DNA of 64,000 bases from Trametopsis cervina (GCA_022385755.1 MU278352.1:558001-622000); one strand, 5' to 3'. Shown: positions 1-10,283, numbered from the stretch's first letter. The notes: generated by a model from the letters alone, not told the origin. Made by a program: numbers and translations.

Positions 1-2
1 CT

Positions 3-773
3 GCCTTCCTCTCGCACGTCCTCCCCGCGATGTTAGGGACCACCGTTGTTGTGCAGACCCAGCGGTTAGCACCTCAGTGTCCGCAGAATCAGAATACACG
101 TGCACCTCAGCAGAACAACCGCGCCCTGCAGAACAACCGGCCCCCGAAGAATGTTCGATTTGCACCTACACCCGCACCTGTACCTGCAGCTAGACCCCGC
201 GCAGCTCCTGTCGCCACCCGGCCTGTAGCGCCTCAGCAGCGTGACAAGCGTGCGCCGCGGGACGGCCGCTCTGCGTTTGTCGAGCCCAGCCGAGAGCGCG
301 AGCGCGAGCACGGGCGGAGGGATTCTCGGACACCTCACCGTGATGACCACCACAGGCGGGCGGAGCGTCCTGAGGATCATCGAGCTCGGAGGGACGATAA
401 CGTTCGACAGGATGACCGACGCAATGACAGGAATAGACACGGGAATAATAGGAACAGACACGACGGTGATAGGAACAGACACGAACGCGATGGCAACAGG
501 GACAAACGCGACGGCGGCGGGCGCAGGAAGGAGTCCCGCTGCCGTTTGCCTGGATGGCTCTGTGGGGGCAAGGAACCGAAGCAACGTGATCGCGACGCCG
601 CTCCCCGCCCCGCTGTTCGTGAACCTGAACGTGAGCGCCGCCGGGACACTCAGGTGAATCAGCCCCCGAGAAATGCGGTAGGCGTCGCGGCTCAGAGGGC
701 TCCTAGGTATCATCACTCCGAGCGCGCGAGGCTTGACGGCGCGAGGTTCGATGTCTATGTCACAATTCACTAG
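3..773 (+). CDS. Arg/Asp-rich low-complexity protein, copy 1 (5' end outside window)
   Basis: The reading frame is open from the left edge, so the true start lies outside the window. Codons 3-29 match residues just before the internal Met (position 30) of the complete copy at 8883-9653. The N-terminal third is rich in Pro/Gln/Asn, the middle is a charged run of RD, RE, RNRH and RDKRDG units, and the tail RYHHSERARLDG...FDVYVTIH is nearly identical in both copies. No known domain is recognised. The alternating Arg/Asp composition resembles RNA-associated disordered proteins, but that is inference only. Compared with copy 2 it has extra sequence around position 545-565 (LPGWLCGG) and different numbers of charged repeats. 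Whether it is expressed is unknown. Confidence 0.55.
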   Translation, partial: AFLSHVLPAMLGTTVVVQTQRLAPQCPQNQNTRAPQQNNRALQNNRPPKNVRFAPTPAPVPAARPRAAPVATRPVAPQQRDKRAPRDGRSAFVEPSREREREHGRRDSRTPHRDDHHRRAERPEDHRARRDDNVRQDDRRNDRNRHGNNRNRHDGDRNRHERDGNRDKRDGGGRRKESRCRLPGWLCGGKEPKQRDRDAAPRPAVREPERERRRDTQVNQPPRNAVGVAAQRAPRYHHSERARLDGARFDVYVTIH

Positions 774-1457
774 TCTCTTGCTGTACTGAAGGCACGTCGG
801 GAGTAGTAGCGGCGACATTGAATTGGGACATTGCATAGGTTACGGTCGTATTTATCGAATCGAACAAAGACTTGACTTTTAGCAAATTTCTTTCACTATA
901 TGTGCGTTTCGGAATTATGTGAATGAATATGAATCATATGTTGACCATCCTTCATTGCAACGCTTGCCATGCCTAGGTGTGGGGATCGTGAGTCGCGATG
1001 TACCTTGACACCGCGACGGGACACCACAACGTCGCGGCTCATTGCCGACACCCAGAGAGCAACTCACAGGAGTCTGGCAAACGCGGCGTCTCTGTCAAGC
1101 TAAAGTATCACCATGAACTTTAGCTCGAGGATGGTGCTGGAAGCCCAATATGCGGTAAGGGTCATCCTACAGTCCTTACGAGAGCACAGACAACAACGTC
1201 TTGATGGGAACGCATGATAGCAACGCAGTATATTGCAGGTCGCTGCCGAGAGAGCTGCGGGGGAAAATTCGACGAGGGCACAGAGCAACACCCTCCGAGA
1301 CCCCCACAAAACCCTCAGACTTCGGAGACCAAGCGCCTATCGAAGCATCGTCTTCCTTCCGAAAGTGGCAACCTACACACCATATATGGCAACTTTGGTT
1401 GAAGCTCGTGATTTTGTTCAACAAACTCGATCGCGTCGAGGAGGCGCGCACAAAAGG
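774..1457. other. Intergenic DNA, homologous to 9654-10276
   Basis: No gene is supported here. From about 1015 onward the sequence closely follows 9875-10276: both contain gggacaccacaacgt, then ggctcgaggatggtg-like sequence, then a GC-rich promoter stretch ending in the same TATA element. Short open frames in this stretch are not conserved as proteins. Confidence 0.6.
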
Positions 1458-1464
1458 TATAAAG
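1458..1464 (+). promoter_or_regulatory. TATA box, duplicated promoter copy 1
   Basis: TATAAAG lies in the context aaaggTATAAAGagggcct, about 120 bases before the ATG of the membrane-protein relic. The same context occurs at 10277 and, diverged, at 5096. Confidence 0.55.
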
Positions 1465-1578
1465 AGGGCCTGAGTTCGACCTAACATCCCTCAGCAACTT
1501 GCCCTCCTACCACTACCTTCCCCCCTCTACCGAACACCAGCCTCCCTTTCATGACACTTCGGCACTACCTTCACTCAG

Positions 1579-1914
1579 TCATGCCTTGCCTTACTATCCT
1601 CAGCAACTTGTCTGCTCTGGCCGGCGTCGATGATGCCACTGTTGCTCCAGTCAACCTCACACTCATGCACTAGCGATTGCATGCCTCCATTGAGAACCAC
1701 ATCCCTGCCAGCCCCCGCACCCTCGCTCTTCCTTCAGGATGCTGAACGAAGGTGTCCTTCGGGGAGCTTAGATAGGCAGTTCAACCTCGGTATGTGCTTC
1801 TATATTACACACTTTATTCTCGCTGACTTGGATAAATCAGCGTTATCAATTGCTCGAGTCAATTCGCCCAGCTGTTCTGTGCTCGCTCCCGCGGCCCTCG
1901 CGGTGAAAAGCTAA
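1579..1914 (+). pseudogene. Relic of the 5230-6448 membrane-protein gene, copy 1
   Basis: The ATG at 1579 aligns with the start of the 5230 gene and of the 10407 relic (FSTLSALL... corresponds here to LSNLSALAG, then VAPVNLTLM). The frame stops after 30 codons at a TAG following LTLMH, where the intact gene continues. A gtatgtg donor and a cttggataaatcag acceptor are still visible near 1792 and 1840, shared with the other relic. The transmembrane and acidic regions of the intact gene are absent. The upstream TATA region remains well preserved. Confidence 0.6.
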
Positions 1915-2224
1915 ACATCGAGCCATAAGAGAAGAAGGGCCCCCGCTCAGACTTCACGTGGCTGCAAGCCATAGAACAAAAGGTCAGTCTTCCACAACAC
2001 TATCTTCGAGTGTTAGTACTGATTTGTTGGCGCATTTAGAGATCACTATCTCCGTCCCTCGATTTGTCCGCTCGTCGGGACCACCTATGCCTGACGACGC
2101 TTCACCGAATCTTGGATAAGGAATCAGACACATCTCATGTGCAAACGGCTCTACTCGACCGCAACCGCCTTTACCTCTATCACATATGGACGCGACTTAC
2201 TTAGGAGTCGGAACTCGGATACGA

Positions 2225-2365
2225 ACACGGACGTTGGACTCCTCTCCCTTCCCCTCCCCTCCCCTACTCTCCATACCCTCCCCTCCTCCCTCCCCGTTTC
2301 CCTCGACTCCCCTCGACACCCTTCCCCTTCCCTGCTGTGGTTCTTTTCTCCCTTTCTCTTCAGCT
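2225..2365 (+). repeat. Pyrimidine-rich tract (C/T), unit 1
   Basis: A long run of cccctcccct-type sequence on the plus strand. A matching shorter tract lies at 11055-11160 in unit 2, followed in both by the same sequence containing gtgcaccatgcgggttggcc. Confidence 0.7.
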
Positions 2366-2628
2366 TCTTGCTCTCAAGTGTGCACCATGCGGGTTGGCCA
2401 CCTTGCATGATCCTCATTTGAAGGCAGCTGCGCCCAATTTGTTCTGTTTCGTCTTGTCTTGTCTCGAAGTTTTGGCAACCAAATGCTGTGGCACTATTTG
2501 ACTCGAACCATACCCAAGCAGCACACATGCTGTACAAATTGTATCAGAATAGACGATGCTATCACATCACGTCTTAAATACCATAATCATATTTACCAAT
2601 CCTTACTGCGTCGCAGGCAAGTTCGATA

Positions 2629-2690
2629 ATGACTCAAACCGTCGAGCATACATTCGGCGCTGAGACTATCGAGCTGCGAGCTTTATCGAC
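2629..2690 (+). other. Short conserved ATG-initiated stretch (unit 1)
   Basis: After gcaggcaag a short frame starts ATGACTCAAACC (MTQTVEHTFGAETIEL). The equivalent site in unit 2 at 11417 reads MPRTVNRTSGTETVEF. Both keep the ATG and frame for about 17 codons. It may be the 5' end of a lost gene; in unit 1 it is joined directly to the truncated 3' end of family X copy 1. Confidence 0.3.
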
Positions 2691-3202
2691 CCATAACCTT
2701 TTGTTGCATCTCGACCCTAAAGTGTGCTGAATTCCACGACCTCCCGATCATCCAATTCGAGTTCCTTCCAGACCGATGGCTTCACCCAGCCGTCGAAAAT
2801 TTCACCAAGGGAAGGACATCGTTGTTGAGAATCGTCGTCCCATTCAGGATCATCGTTGTCGAATAGGTGCCCGTACCCTCCATATCCATAGACTACCTTC
2901 TCAGTGAAATGGCGTATGATGACCTTGATGAGATACTCAGCACTGGTACACTACCCAGACTTGAGGAGAGAAGGTTCTGCATCGTATTTTGCTGCTTTGT
3001 ACGGGTCCAAATCAGAGGCAGCTGACTTGTCGAGGTCGGCTGCTGCATCATGCCACGGTTTCAATCCTGCACCAGGGGTTAGTGCGCCAGCCAGCTCATG
3101 TACGTGTAAGACCATACTGACATCTTCGGTGCACGAATGCCAATTCCGACGTGCAAATAGAACGTCAGGTACGATTTCGAGGCTGGTGGGTAGCTGGCTC
3201 AT
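2691..3202 (-). pseudogene. Family X copy 1, dead and 3'-truncated
   Basis: Exon 1 (3202-3122) encodes the conserved N-terminus with LEIVPDVLFARRN. The intron is 55 nt (3121-3067), as in the intact copies. Exon 2 begins GAT TGA where intact copies have GAT TGG. Further stops replace Trp in the YGWR motif (TAG) and in LWDQD (TAG). Homology ends near 2691 at KGYG, so the final ~50 residues including WYLD..EWYW are missing. All three stops are TGG to TGA/TAG changes. It lies in the same relative position as intact copy 2 at 12523-11848. Confidence 0.85.
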
Positions 3203-3352
3203 CGCACGGAGTGGTTCAGTTACTGTAGGATTGCGCTACGCAATGTTCGAGTGTGAACGCCGTTCGGCTCATGCTGCTTATTGGTGCGCACCCATCCGCT
3301 CCGAGACGCGACGTCTCTGCAGAGAATATACAGAGCGGGTCCGTAAAGGTCC

Positions 3353-3970
3353 TCAATATGACTGCAACCGGTCTGGTAGAATCGCTTGGTGAACTCGAAG
3401 GCACCCGGTCAAGCTTAGCCTGGCCGTGTGTGGCTTGACGGACTTGATTATTTCCCCTTGTAGATCCAGAACGTGTAATATGCCAGCATGCGTTCCTAAC
3501 ACCTAATACAATTCTGTAAGAGCGTCGAGCATAGCATATGCAGTACCCACCAACCGGTTATTCGCATATGTCAGTGCTGAAGCCGAGTCTTTCTGGAGAA
3601 GGTCAACGGGCCCATTCAACCTCTCGTACTTTAGCGTCGGTTCTTCGTCCTCGTCATCCTCGTCTTCTTCATAGTCATCCTCGCCTTCGTCCTCGCTGTC
3701 TGCATCCTCGCCCTCAGCCTCTTCAGCATCCTCATCCTCGTCTTCTCCGCTCCCAGCATCGCTGCCGTGCGCTATAACGCGTCCATTTCCACCGCCATTC
3801 TGCACCCGCTCCTCGTGTATTTGAGTAGCCCCGTCGTGACTGCGCACATTATTGGTGTCGCCATGGTCCTGGTCGCCTTGCAGCTCACTCCCAACGAGGC
3901 TCATTTGATCTGGACTGTGAGAGACGAAACGTCCGGATTCATCATCTCCATCGTGGACAGACGTAGACAT
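3353..3970 (-). pseudogene. Truncated VPS41-like gene (N-terminal part only)
   Basis: VPS41 is a HOPS tethering subunit acting at vacuole fusion. Exon 1 (3970-3551) encodes an acidic leader (Asp/Glu-rich, residues ~60-105) followed by EEPTLKYERLNG, the signature preceding the VPS41 beta-propeller. A 48-nt intron (3550-3503) joins it to exon 2, which reads VLGTHAGILHVLDLQGEIIK then SVKPHTARL, as in the first propeller blade. The frame then diverges and stops at 3353. VPS41 proteins are normally around 800-1200 residues, so only about 190 remain here; the rest would lie at lower coordinates, which are occupied by the family X relic. An upstream in-frame ATG exists at 4108. Possibly expressed as a short acidic protein, but more likely a duplicated fragment. 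Confidence 0.7.
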
Positions 3971-5095
3971 TCGCGCTAGTCGACCCCAGTCAACCGCAAG
4001 AGAAAGGAAAGAACTGCAGACGATATGGTACAGAACGAGGACCAGCGCGAATAGTGCATGCTGCGGGAATGCATACCGCGTAACACAACCTTCAGACGTC
4101 GACATCACGTGGTAGCGTCATTGTTCCTGCACCGTGACGATCCTCAGTCAATACTCACACTGGTATCATCTTCATCTTATCTTTATGCAATGTGTGGATT
4201 AAACATACACCCGCAGTCATAGACTTCGACAGGAGGTTGTGCACTATCGATGACAACAGCCCTCGTACCCGGTGTCCAAGCGATGGGGATGTTCTTACAG
4301 TCTCCAGATGATCTCTTGAAGCTCGCTGCATTTCGCGATGAACTCGAGGATCCTTCGGACTTCTGGCAACGCGCAAGCTATCGAGGACGAGATAGGCATG
4401 CATTTCCCCTCCCTGATATCACATAGTAAGGGTACTGCTTTTACACTCTATCTGCCATTGCATCCATGTCGAATGAGCTTCCCACTAGATATATAATGGG
4501 TGAGGCAGGCGCTGCCCTGCCTTTCTGGTAGCTGGGCGTCGAAGATAGGACACGCCGAAGGAGGCTACTTGAAGCATGTCGTGGTAGGGTGCACTCGTGG
4601 GGCTTTGGATAGTCGGTGTCAAACGCAATTGCTGTATGTGAGTCTGCGTGGCACAAGTCTAAAAGAGTCAACTGACTGACGACCTCCTCAGATGCGTTGT
4701 TGCTACCCCAGACCGATTCCAGCCCTCAGCAAGACACTTCAAATACGTCCCTTCAGGCCACCTTCAGCTATCTTGAATTCAACGCAATTGGCGCACCGAG
4801 TGCGACCAAGGTCACGGAGAAAATGAGCATATAACAAACAAAGGTGAGCCGGATTACAGTACTTCAGGTCCCACTGAGGAGGCAGCGGGGGAAAGTCGAC
4901 GGGGACAGAGAGCAGCACCCTCCGAAACCCCCACCAAGCCGGAGAAGACCTTGCTTCGATAGACGCCATCGAAGCAACGTCGTCTCTGTCTTCTTTCCCA
5001 AAACGACAATCGACCCACCATATATGGCAACGCTCGTCAAAGCTCGTGATTCTGTTAAACAGACTCGATCGCGTCGAGGAGAACCGTCCAAAACA
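3971..5095. other. Intergenic DNA without a recognisable gene
   Basis: Apart from a possible 5' extension of the VPS41-like frame to 4108, I see no supported gene. Short open frames on both strands show no family resemblance. From about 4870 the sequence becomes the promoter region shared with the two membrane-protein relics (contains ccatatatggca and gatcgcgtcgagga). Confidence 0.5.
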
Positions 5096-5102
5096 TATAA
5101 GA
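5096..5102 (+). promoter_or_regulatory. TATA-like element of the membrane-protein gene
   Basis: aaacaTATAAGAgggcct lies about 130 bases upstream of the ATG at 5230, within a promoter segment homologous to 1380-1500 and 10195-10310. Confidence 0.5.
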
Positions 5103-5229
5103 GGGCCTGTTTTCAACCCAACATCCCCCAGAAACTCGCGCTCCAACATCCACTTTCCCCCTTCCCCCTTCGCTCAACACCCCGTACAGACGTTCTGCAC
5201 TTTGATGGTACTACGACCGTCACCCAGCC

Positions 5230-6448
5230 ATGCTTTTCCTCATGGCCTTCAGCACCCTGTCCGCCCTTCTCAACATCGCAAAGGTCACCGTCGCTCAGGT
5301 CGACGTCAAGCTCATGTTCTGGCAACTACACACTTCTCTCGAAAATTACTTTCTCTATCTCGAAGCTGGCTCTCGCACTCTCGTCGCGACAATCTCTCAG
5401 GCGACACACAACCTCACGTTATACATCGGCAGCTCTCGTCACGCAGTTAGACTCGCCCTCCGTGGCTCTCCCTGGGTTCCTCGATTTTACAACAATACAC
5501 TGGTTCGGCCTCGCTCGCTCACTCTGGATCTGGGACCGCGGTGCGTCCCTAGCGACGACAAATACGACCACCCAATCTGCCCTTCCAACTTCAACGGTAC
5601 CACATCTGGCGCATTCGGACTCTTGGCTGCGACGACGACGACTACTTTTGCAACGGCTACTCTTGCGGCAACTCAGGCAACAGTCTCTGGGGCTAAGTTT
5701 GACTTTGATGCATTCCCTACTGCTAGTGACGCTACGGTTGAGAATGTGGTAGTTATCGGCTTCATTCTGGTGTTACTCGGGTTATCTGGAGTGGTGATCT
5801 GGGTGGATGCGTCGACTAGGAAGGAAGAGATGGCGCTACAGGCAGCGTTGGAAGCCAAGATGGAGACAAACCCGTGCAAGATTCAGATTAACAGCATCAT
5901 CGAACAGATCGCTTCAGCATCCCGCAAGATCGACCCCGCGGAACTGGCGAACTTGGATGTCTCTCCGGATGTGGACACTCAACAAGCATCTGCCGGCAAC
6001 AGCACCGATGTCCCTCGCAACAACATGGAGACTCAACAAGCACCCGCCGACGACAACAAAGATACGATATTGGGCAACACTGCTACTCACGCGTCCACTA
6101 GCGCAGGTCCTTCTTCAAGTTCGTCGGAGTCGTTGGTATCGGAGGAGATCCATACGGTATCGGAGGATGTGAAGGTTGAATGGGATGAGGTCTTGGAATC
6201 AGGTGCGTTTTATTCAGTCTTTGTCCGCTTCGCGGTTTACTCACTCCTTTGCAACAGTCCCCGCGTTCTCGACACCTGCTCGCGTCAGGAGGGGTAGCGC
6301 ACCACCGACAACGCGCAAGGCTCGCTTCACTGGACCATTGGTGTTCTCTCGCGAGGTACTGGCGGTCGAGGGCGACGAAGCTTCAAGCAGCACGAAGAAG
6401 AAAAAGACGAAAACGAAGAAGAAAGTATCCCGTTCCGCCAGCATATAA
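5230..6448 (+). CDS. Putative single-pass membrane protein, unrecognised family
   Basis: Exon 1 is 5230-6202, then a 55-nt intron (6203-6257, GTGCGT...AACAG), and exon 2 is 6258-6448, giving about 387 residues. The first ~22 residues look like a signal peptide. Residues ~25-170 form a probable extracellular part with N-glycosylation-like NLT, NNT and NGT sites and a TTTTTFATAT stretch. One clear transmembrane segment follows at ~174-197 (VVVIGFILVLLGLSGVVIWV). The cytoplasmic tail is rich in Gln, Ser and Asp and ends in a Lys run (KKKKTKTKKK). The start is supported by alignment with the two relics, which begin at the same ATG. No catalytic domain is seen; a sensor or wall-stress-like architecture is possible but unproven. 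Confidence 0.7.
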
Positions 6449-6528
6449 CTATGCACCACACACTAGATGGTGAGTTTATTTCTTCTTCCTCTTCTAGTCT
6501 TACTCCGACGCTGACTTCGCATTTAGAG

Positions 6529-6573
6529 ACATCACTACGACATCACTACGACATCACTACTACATCACTACAT
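6529..6573 (+). repeat. 11-bp tandem repeat
   Basis: About four units of acatcactacg/t stand in a row just downstream of the membrane-protein gene. Confidence 0.8.
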
Positions 6574-6629
6574 TTCTCCACCTCGATTTGTCTGTAGCCC
6601 TTTTGGGCACTTCTACTCCACCTCACACT

Positions 6630-6935
6630 TGGATACCCTCAACATCGCCTCGATATCAACACAAACTTCAATATGGCTCGCACTTGAATACGCCTCCGGA
6701 CCCGACTTGGATACCTTACGTACTCGACTTGCATTACGACTCGGATACCCCACGCACTCGACTCAGATACACCACGCACTCGACTTGGATACTCTACGGA
6801 CTCAGATTGCATACGACTCGGACTCGGACTCGGACTCTTAAATAAACTCGGATAGGACTCGGACTTGTATCTTTTTCTTTTTTTCTCCTCTCTGTCTCGG
6901 ACTCTTTTCCTTTTTTCTCCTCTCTCTCATGTATA
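6630..6935 (+). repeat. Degenerate cactcgacttggatac and cggact repeats plus C/T-rich duplication
   Basis: Degenerate ~16-bp units resembling cactcgacttggatac occupy 6690-6800. They are followed by a cggact hexamer run at about 6815-6837, then two similar units of pyrimidine-rich sequence (tttttctcctctct) ending near 6930. No coding potential is credible here. Confidence 0.65.
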
Positions 6936-8787
6936 CTCAGTCGCGGATCTTGTGTAATAAGCTCAAGTGCGATTCATGGTGGTTGGCCACCACCATGACT
7001 CGCATTTGCGCTCGGATTGGGTCCGGTTTCGTTTGGTACTCTCCATTGTAAAGTCATGAATTGTGTACCCCCTAATAATATGACTTTTAATCATAATTCA
7101 CAATGTTGGCAATGCTAATAGCGGGATCACTGGTATGACCATGCGCCTTCTCGTCAGTCTATGCTCTCTGTTATCCTATGCACTGTCAGATGGTGATGCC
7201 GACGCTAACTGTGACGCGCAGGTCCTATGCACGTGAATAGATCGCGTCAAGCCACATACCACTGACGCTGCGGCTCTTCCGTCACGACCGTCACGACCGT
7301 CATGACCTCTGTCGAACCTTCACGTACACTATCATAAAGGCTTCCTACATACTAAGACACAACATCTTCACTTTGACTTCGAGGCAAAAGCAATCAAATC
7401 CAACGTCATTCGCGTCCAAGGTCGATTAGTGAAGGCGCACACTCGAAGCAATTGTCATGGACGGATGGCAGCCTCACTCGTCTGCGCAGGCTACACATCC
7501 AGACAGACTTGTGTTCCATGTTGTTGGGTCACAGGTGATCGAGCAGGCAGTTTAGAGTCGAGGGCGTAGGCAAGCCACTCGGACTCGCTACCGTGATTGT
7601 AGGTGGTCCTGAATGAGCCTTTGTGTCCGGTGCGAAGACTCACGAATGCTCTCGCTAGGAAAGGCTGAACTGTGCCAGATAAATGCGTTCTTCCCTCTAA
7701 ATCAGTTCCGGACCTCGAAGTAGTCGATATACGACCCCGGGTGGCTGCCGTACCGAATAGTGTCTTTCATAGTTCTTCGTCGAGGGACGCTGATGCTGAA
7801 GGTGAGAAAACATTTCACTCGCATCCCGTGCAGCTTATTGACGAAGATGTAGCCGGTGACCGTGAGCAAGGTGGCTTTCAGGGTATGCCGAGCCCACACC
7901 TGTCTGCAGCCACATTGACGAATCGGTCATCCCAATTGTCGGTGACATTGCAAAGCTGCATAAGACTTCCACGCCGACACTCATCTCCCTCAAAGACTGT
8001 AACCTTCTGCGAGGAGGCCATCGTCCACTATCCCCTCATCATCGAATCCTACCTCGGCGTCCCCATCAGCCGTGTGCCCGCGCTCCCTCCAGCCGTGCGG
8101 TCCCTATTAGTGGAAGTCGACAAGTCCAGATATGCATCAAAGAGCCCTTCCGACGAGTAACACGCCCTTACAAGTCGTCCAGACAGGGGGAGACGTATGT
8201 CTGTGTCAGGGGCGATGCGACGGAGGGGATAAGACGGCATACTAACAACTTGGAAATGATGATGGCAGCGGCCTGGCATGTACATGTACGTCTCTACCTT
8301 CACTGTACCTTCTTCGTGATGATGTGATAGGGGCTGGGCAGCTTTCCGACGAGTCTCTCCATTCTATAGATGCATCGACTTATCGGCGGCGTTCATCTGT
8401 ATGCTATTGTGATTGTGCCATCACAAGCTACGCGAAAACTCCCGGGGCGGTGGACCATATTGTCTTTTCATAGCTAGCAAGGTCAGTCGTACTTTTGCCA
8501 CCTGTATGATTGTTTCACTGCTGATATCATCAGGTTTGCGTTACAGAGACCAGTGCTCACGGATGCGCTACCAGCAGCTCTCGCAGTAGTTCTGGTACCA
8601 ACGGTATATTCCGCATACTCTGATGATGGCGTGGCGGCAGACGAAGTGCTCGAGGCTGCCTCTTCGCTACAGACTTCTATCTTTGCAGCCTCGATGCTTT
8701 GTTGCAAGCTGTTCGTTGCGCTTGGCCATGCAAGAGGCGTATACCAACCAGCCAGATTCCTGCGCAGCCTCAGTCCTCTCCTCGCGG
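6936..8787. other. Long stretch with no confident gene
   Basis: The longest forward frame, 7672-8160, would encode 162 residues without recognisable motifs. A second frame over 7900-8070 reads DESVIPIVGDIAKLHK then TPTLISLKDCNLLRGG, which looks protein-like and may be a fragment of a decayed gene joined to the 8010-8160 frame. I could not assign it. The rest is AT-balanced non-coding sequence with short repeats (cgtcacgac near 7280). Confidence 0.4.
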
Positions 8788-8795
8788 TATAAAAG
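8788..8795 (+). promoter_or_regulatory. TATA box of Arg/Asp-rich gene copy 2
   Basis: TATAAAAG in the context gcggTATAAAAGcc, 95 bases upstream of the ATG at 8883, with a C/A-rich leader between, is a plausible core promoter. Confidence 0.65.
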
Positions 8796-8882
8796 CCATA
8801 CACACTTCACTCCAAACATCCTCATCAACTCACTTCTCCCATCCAATCTCTCCACACTCCAACAATTCCAGCACTCCAAGCA

Positions 8883-9653
8883 ATGGCGTTCTACAGCACG
8901 ACCCACTGCTTTTCCTCGCCCGTCTGGTCCACTCCTCCAGGTGCTGCCTTCCTCGCGCACGTCCTCCCCGCGATGTTAGGGACCACCGCTGTTGTGCAGG
9001 TCCAATCACTCGCACCTCATTGTCCGCAGAATAACCGCCCCCCGCAGAACGACTGGCCTGCGCCTCAGCAGAATGCTCGATTTGCACCTGCACCTGCATC
9101 CCAGTTCCGCTCAGCCTCCGTCTCCGTTCGGCATGTAGCTCCTCAGCAGCGTGATCAGCACCCCGCGCAGAATGGCCGTTCTGTGTCTGTCGAACCCAGC
9201 CGAGAGCGCGAGCGCGAACACGGGCGGAGGGATTCTCGGGCACCGCACCGTGATAACCACTACAGGCGTGCGGAGCGTCCTGAGGATCATCGCGCTCGGC
9301 CTGAAAGACATGAGGACCGACGCGACGATAGGAACAGACATGAACGCGATGACAACAGGGGCAGACACGAACGCGACGACAATAGGAACAGGGACGAACG
9401 CGACGGCGGCGGGCGCAGAAGGGAGTCCCGCGGGGACAAGGAGCCGAAGGACCGTGAGCGCGAGCGCGCGGCCGCCCCCCGCCCCGCTGTTCGTGAAAAT
9501 GAACGTGAACACCGCCGGGACCCTCAGGGTGGACAGTCCCCCAGGCCTAGCAATGCGGTAGTCGGTGCGGCTTCGAGGGCTCCTAGGTACCACCACTCCG
9601 AGCGCGTGAGGCTTGATGGTGCGCAGTTTGACGTCTATGTCACGATTCACTAG
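8883..9653 (+). CDS. Arg/Asp-rich low-complexity protein, copy 2 (complete)
   Basis: An uninterrupted 256-residue frame preceded by a well-placed TATA box. Residues 1-30 are mildly hydrophobic. Residues 45-90 are Pro/Gln/Asn-rich and contain SVEPSREREREHGRRD. Residues 90-190 are repeats of RD, RER, RNRHERDDN and GGGRRRESR. The tail RYHHSERVRLDGAQFDVYVTIH is the best conserved part between the two copies. The protein is predicted to be disordered except for this tail. No family is recognised. The antisense strand is also open across most of the gene, a by-product of the GC-rich repeat. Conservation of the frame and tail between copies suggests it is or was a true gene. Confidence 0.6.
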   Translation: MAFYSTTHCFSSPVWSTPPGAAFLAHVLPAMLGTTAVVQVQSLAPHCPQNNRPPQNDWPAPQQNARFAPAPASQFRSASVSVRHVAPQQRDQHPAQNGRSVSVEPSREREREHGRRDSRAPHRDNHYRRAERPEDHRARPERHEDRRDDRNRHERDDNRGRHERDDNRNRDERDGGGRRRESRGDKEPKDRERERAAAPRPAVRENEREHRRDPQGGQSPRPSNAVVGAASRAPRYHHSERVRLDGAQFDVYVTIH

Positions 9654-10276
9654 TCTGTCGTCGGTGCGTTGGGGTCAACATTGATTTAGGACACTGCGCG
9701 AGCGGATCACGGTCATATTTATCGAACAAGGACTCAAAGTTATTCTCGTTTCGTTTACTTTCATTCCGTCTATGTGTGTTTTGGAATTATGTCGATATTA
9801 ATCATATGTTGTCCATTCTTCATGCTGCATTACAACGATTCGTGGATCGACTTGGTCGCCGCGTCGGGACACCACAACGTAGCGGTCCATTCCCTACACC
9901 CCGCGAGCAACTCTGAGGAGTTTGGAAAATATTACTCCTCCGTCGAGCTAAGGTAACACCATGAACTTCGGCTCGAGGATGGTGTTGGAAGCCCAATATG
10001 CGGTAAGGGTCATCAAACGGTCCTTACGAGAGCATGGACAACATCTTGATAGGTGGGTCACTGCTGACGAGACAGCTGGGGGAAAAGTCGACGAGGGCAC
10101 AGAGCAGCACCCTCCGAGACCCCCACAAAACCCTCAGACTTCGGAGACTAAGCGTCTATCGAAGCATCGTCTTCCTTCCGAAAGTGGCAATCTACACACC
10201 ATATATGGCAGCTTTGGTTGAAGCTCGTGACTTTGTTCAACAAACTCGATCGCGTCGAGGAGGCGCGCACAAAAGG
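9654..10276. other. Intergenic DNA of unit 2, homologous to 774-1457
   Basis: No gene seen. It contains the second copy of the duplicated promoter segment (ccatatatggcagctttgg, then gatcgcgtcgaggagg). Confidence 0.55.
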
Positions 10277-10283
10277 TATAAAG
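10277..10283 (+). promoter_or_regulatory. TATA box, duplicated promoter copy 2
   Basis: TATAAAG in the context aaaggTATAAAGagggcct, essentially identical to 1458-1464, 130 bases upstream of the ATG at 10407. Confidence 0.55.

Noticed and set aside
66..836. Long antisense open frame across the Arg/Asp-rich gene (also 9111-9650)
   Set aside because: Arises from the repetitive GC-rich codons of the plus-strand gene; no motif, and the tail conservation fits the plus strand.
4844..5752. 302-codon plus-strand frame through the promoter of the membrane-protein gene
   Set aside because: It covers the TATA region and overlaps the 5230 gene in another frame; the equivalent frames in the two homologous promoters are not kept.
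6529..6573. CRISPR-like array
   Set aside because: Units are 11 bp and directly adjacent with no unique spacers, and the genome is eukaryotic.
7043..7103. Imperfect inverted repeat (aaagtcat ... atgactttt, ends cattgt/acaatg) like a tiny MITE
   Set aside because: Arms are short and imperfect and no target-site duplication or second copy was seen in the window.
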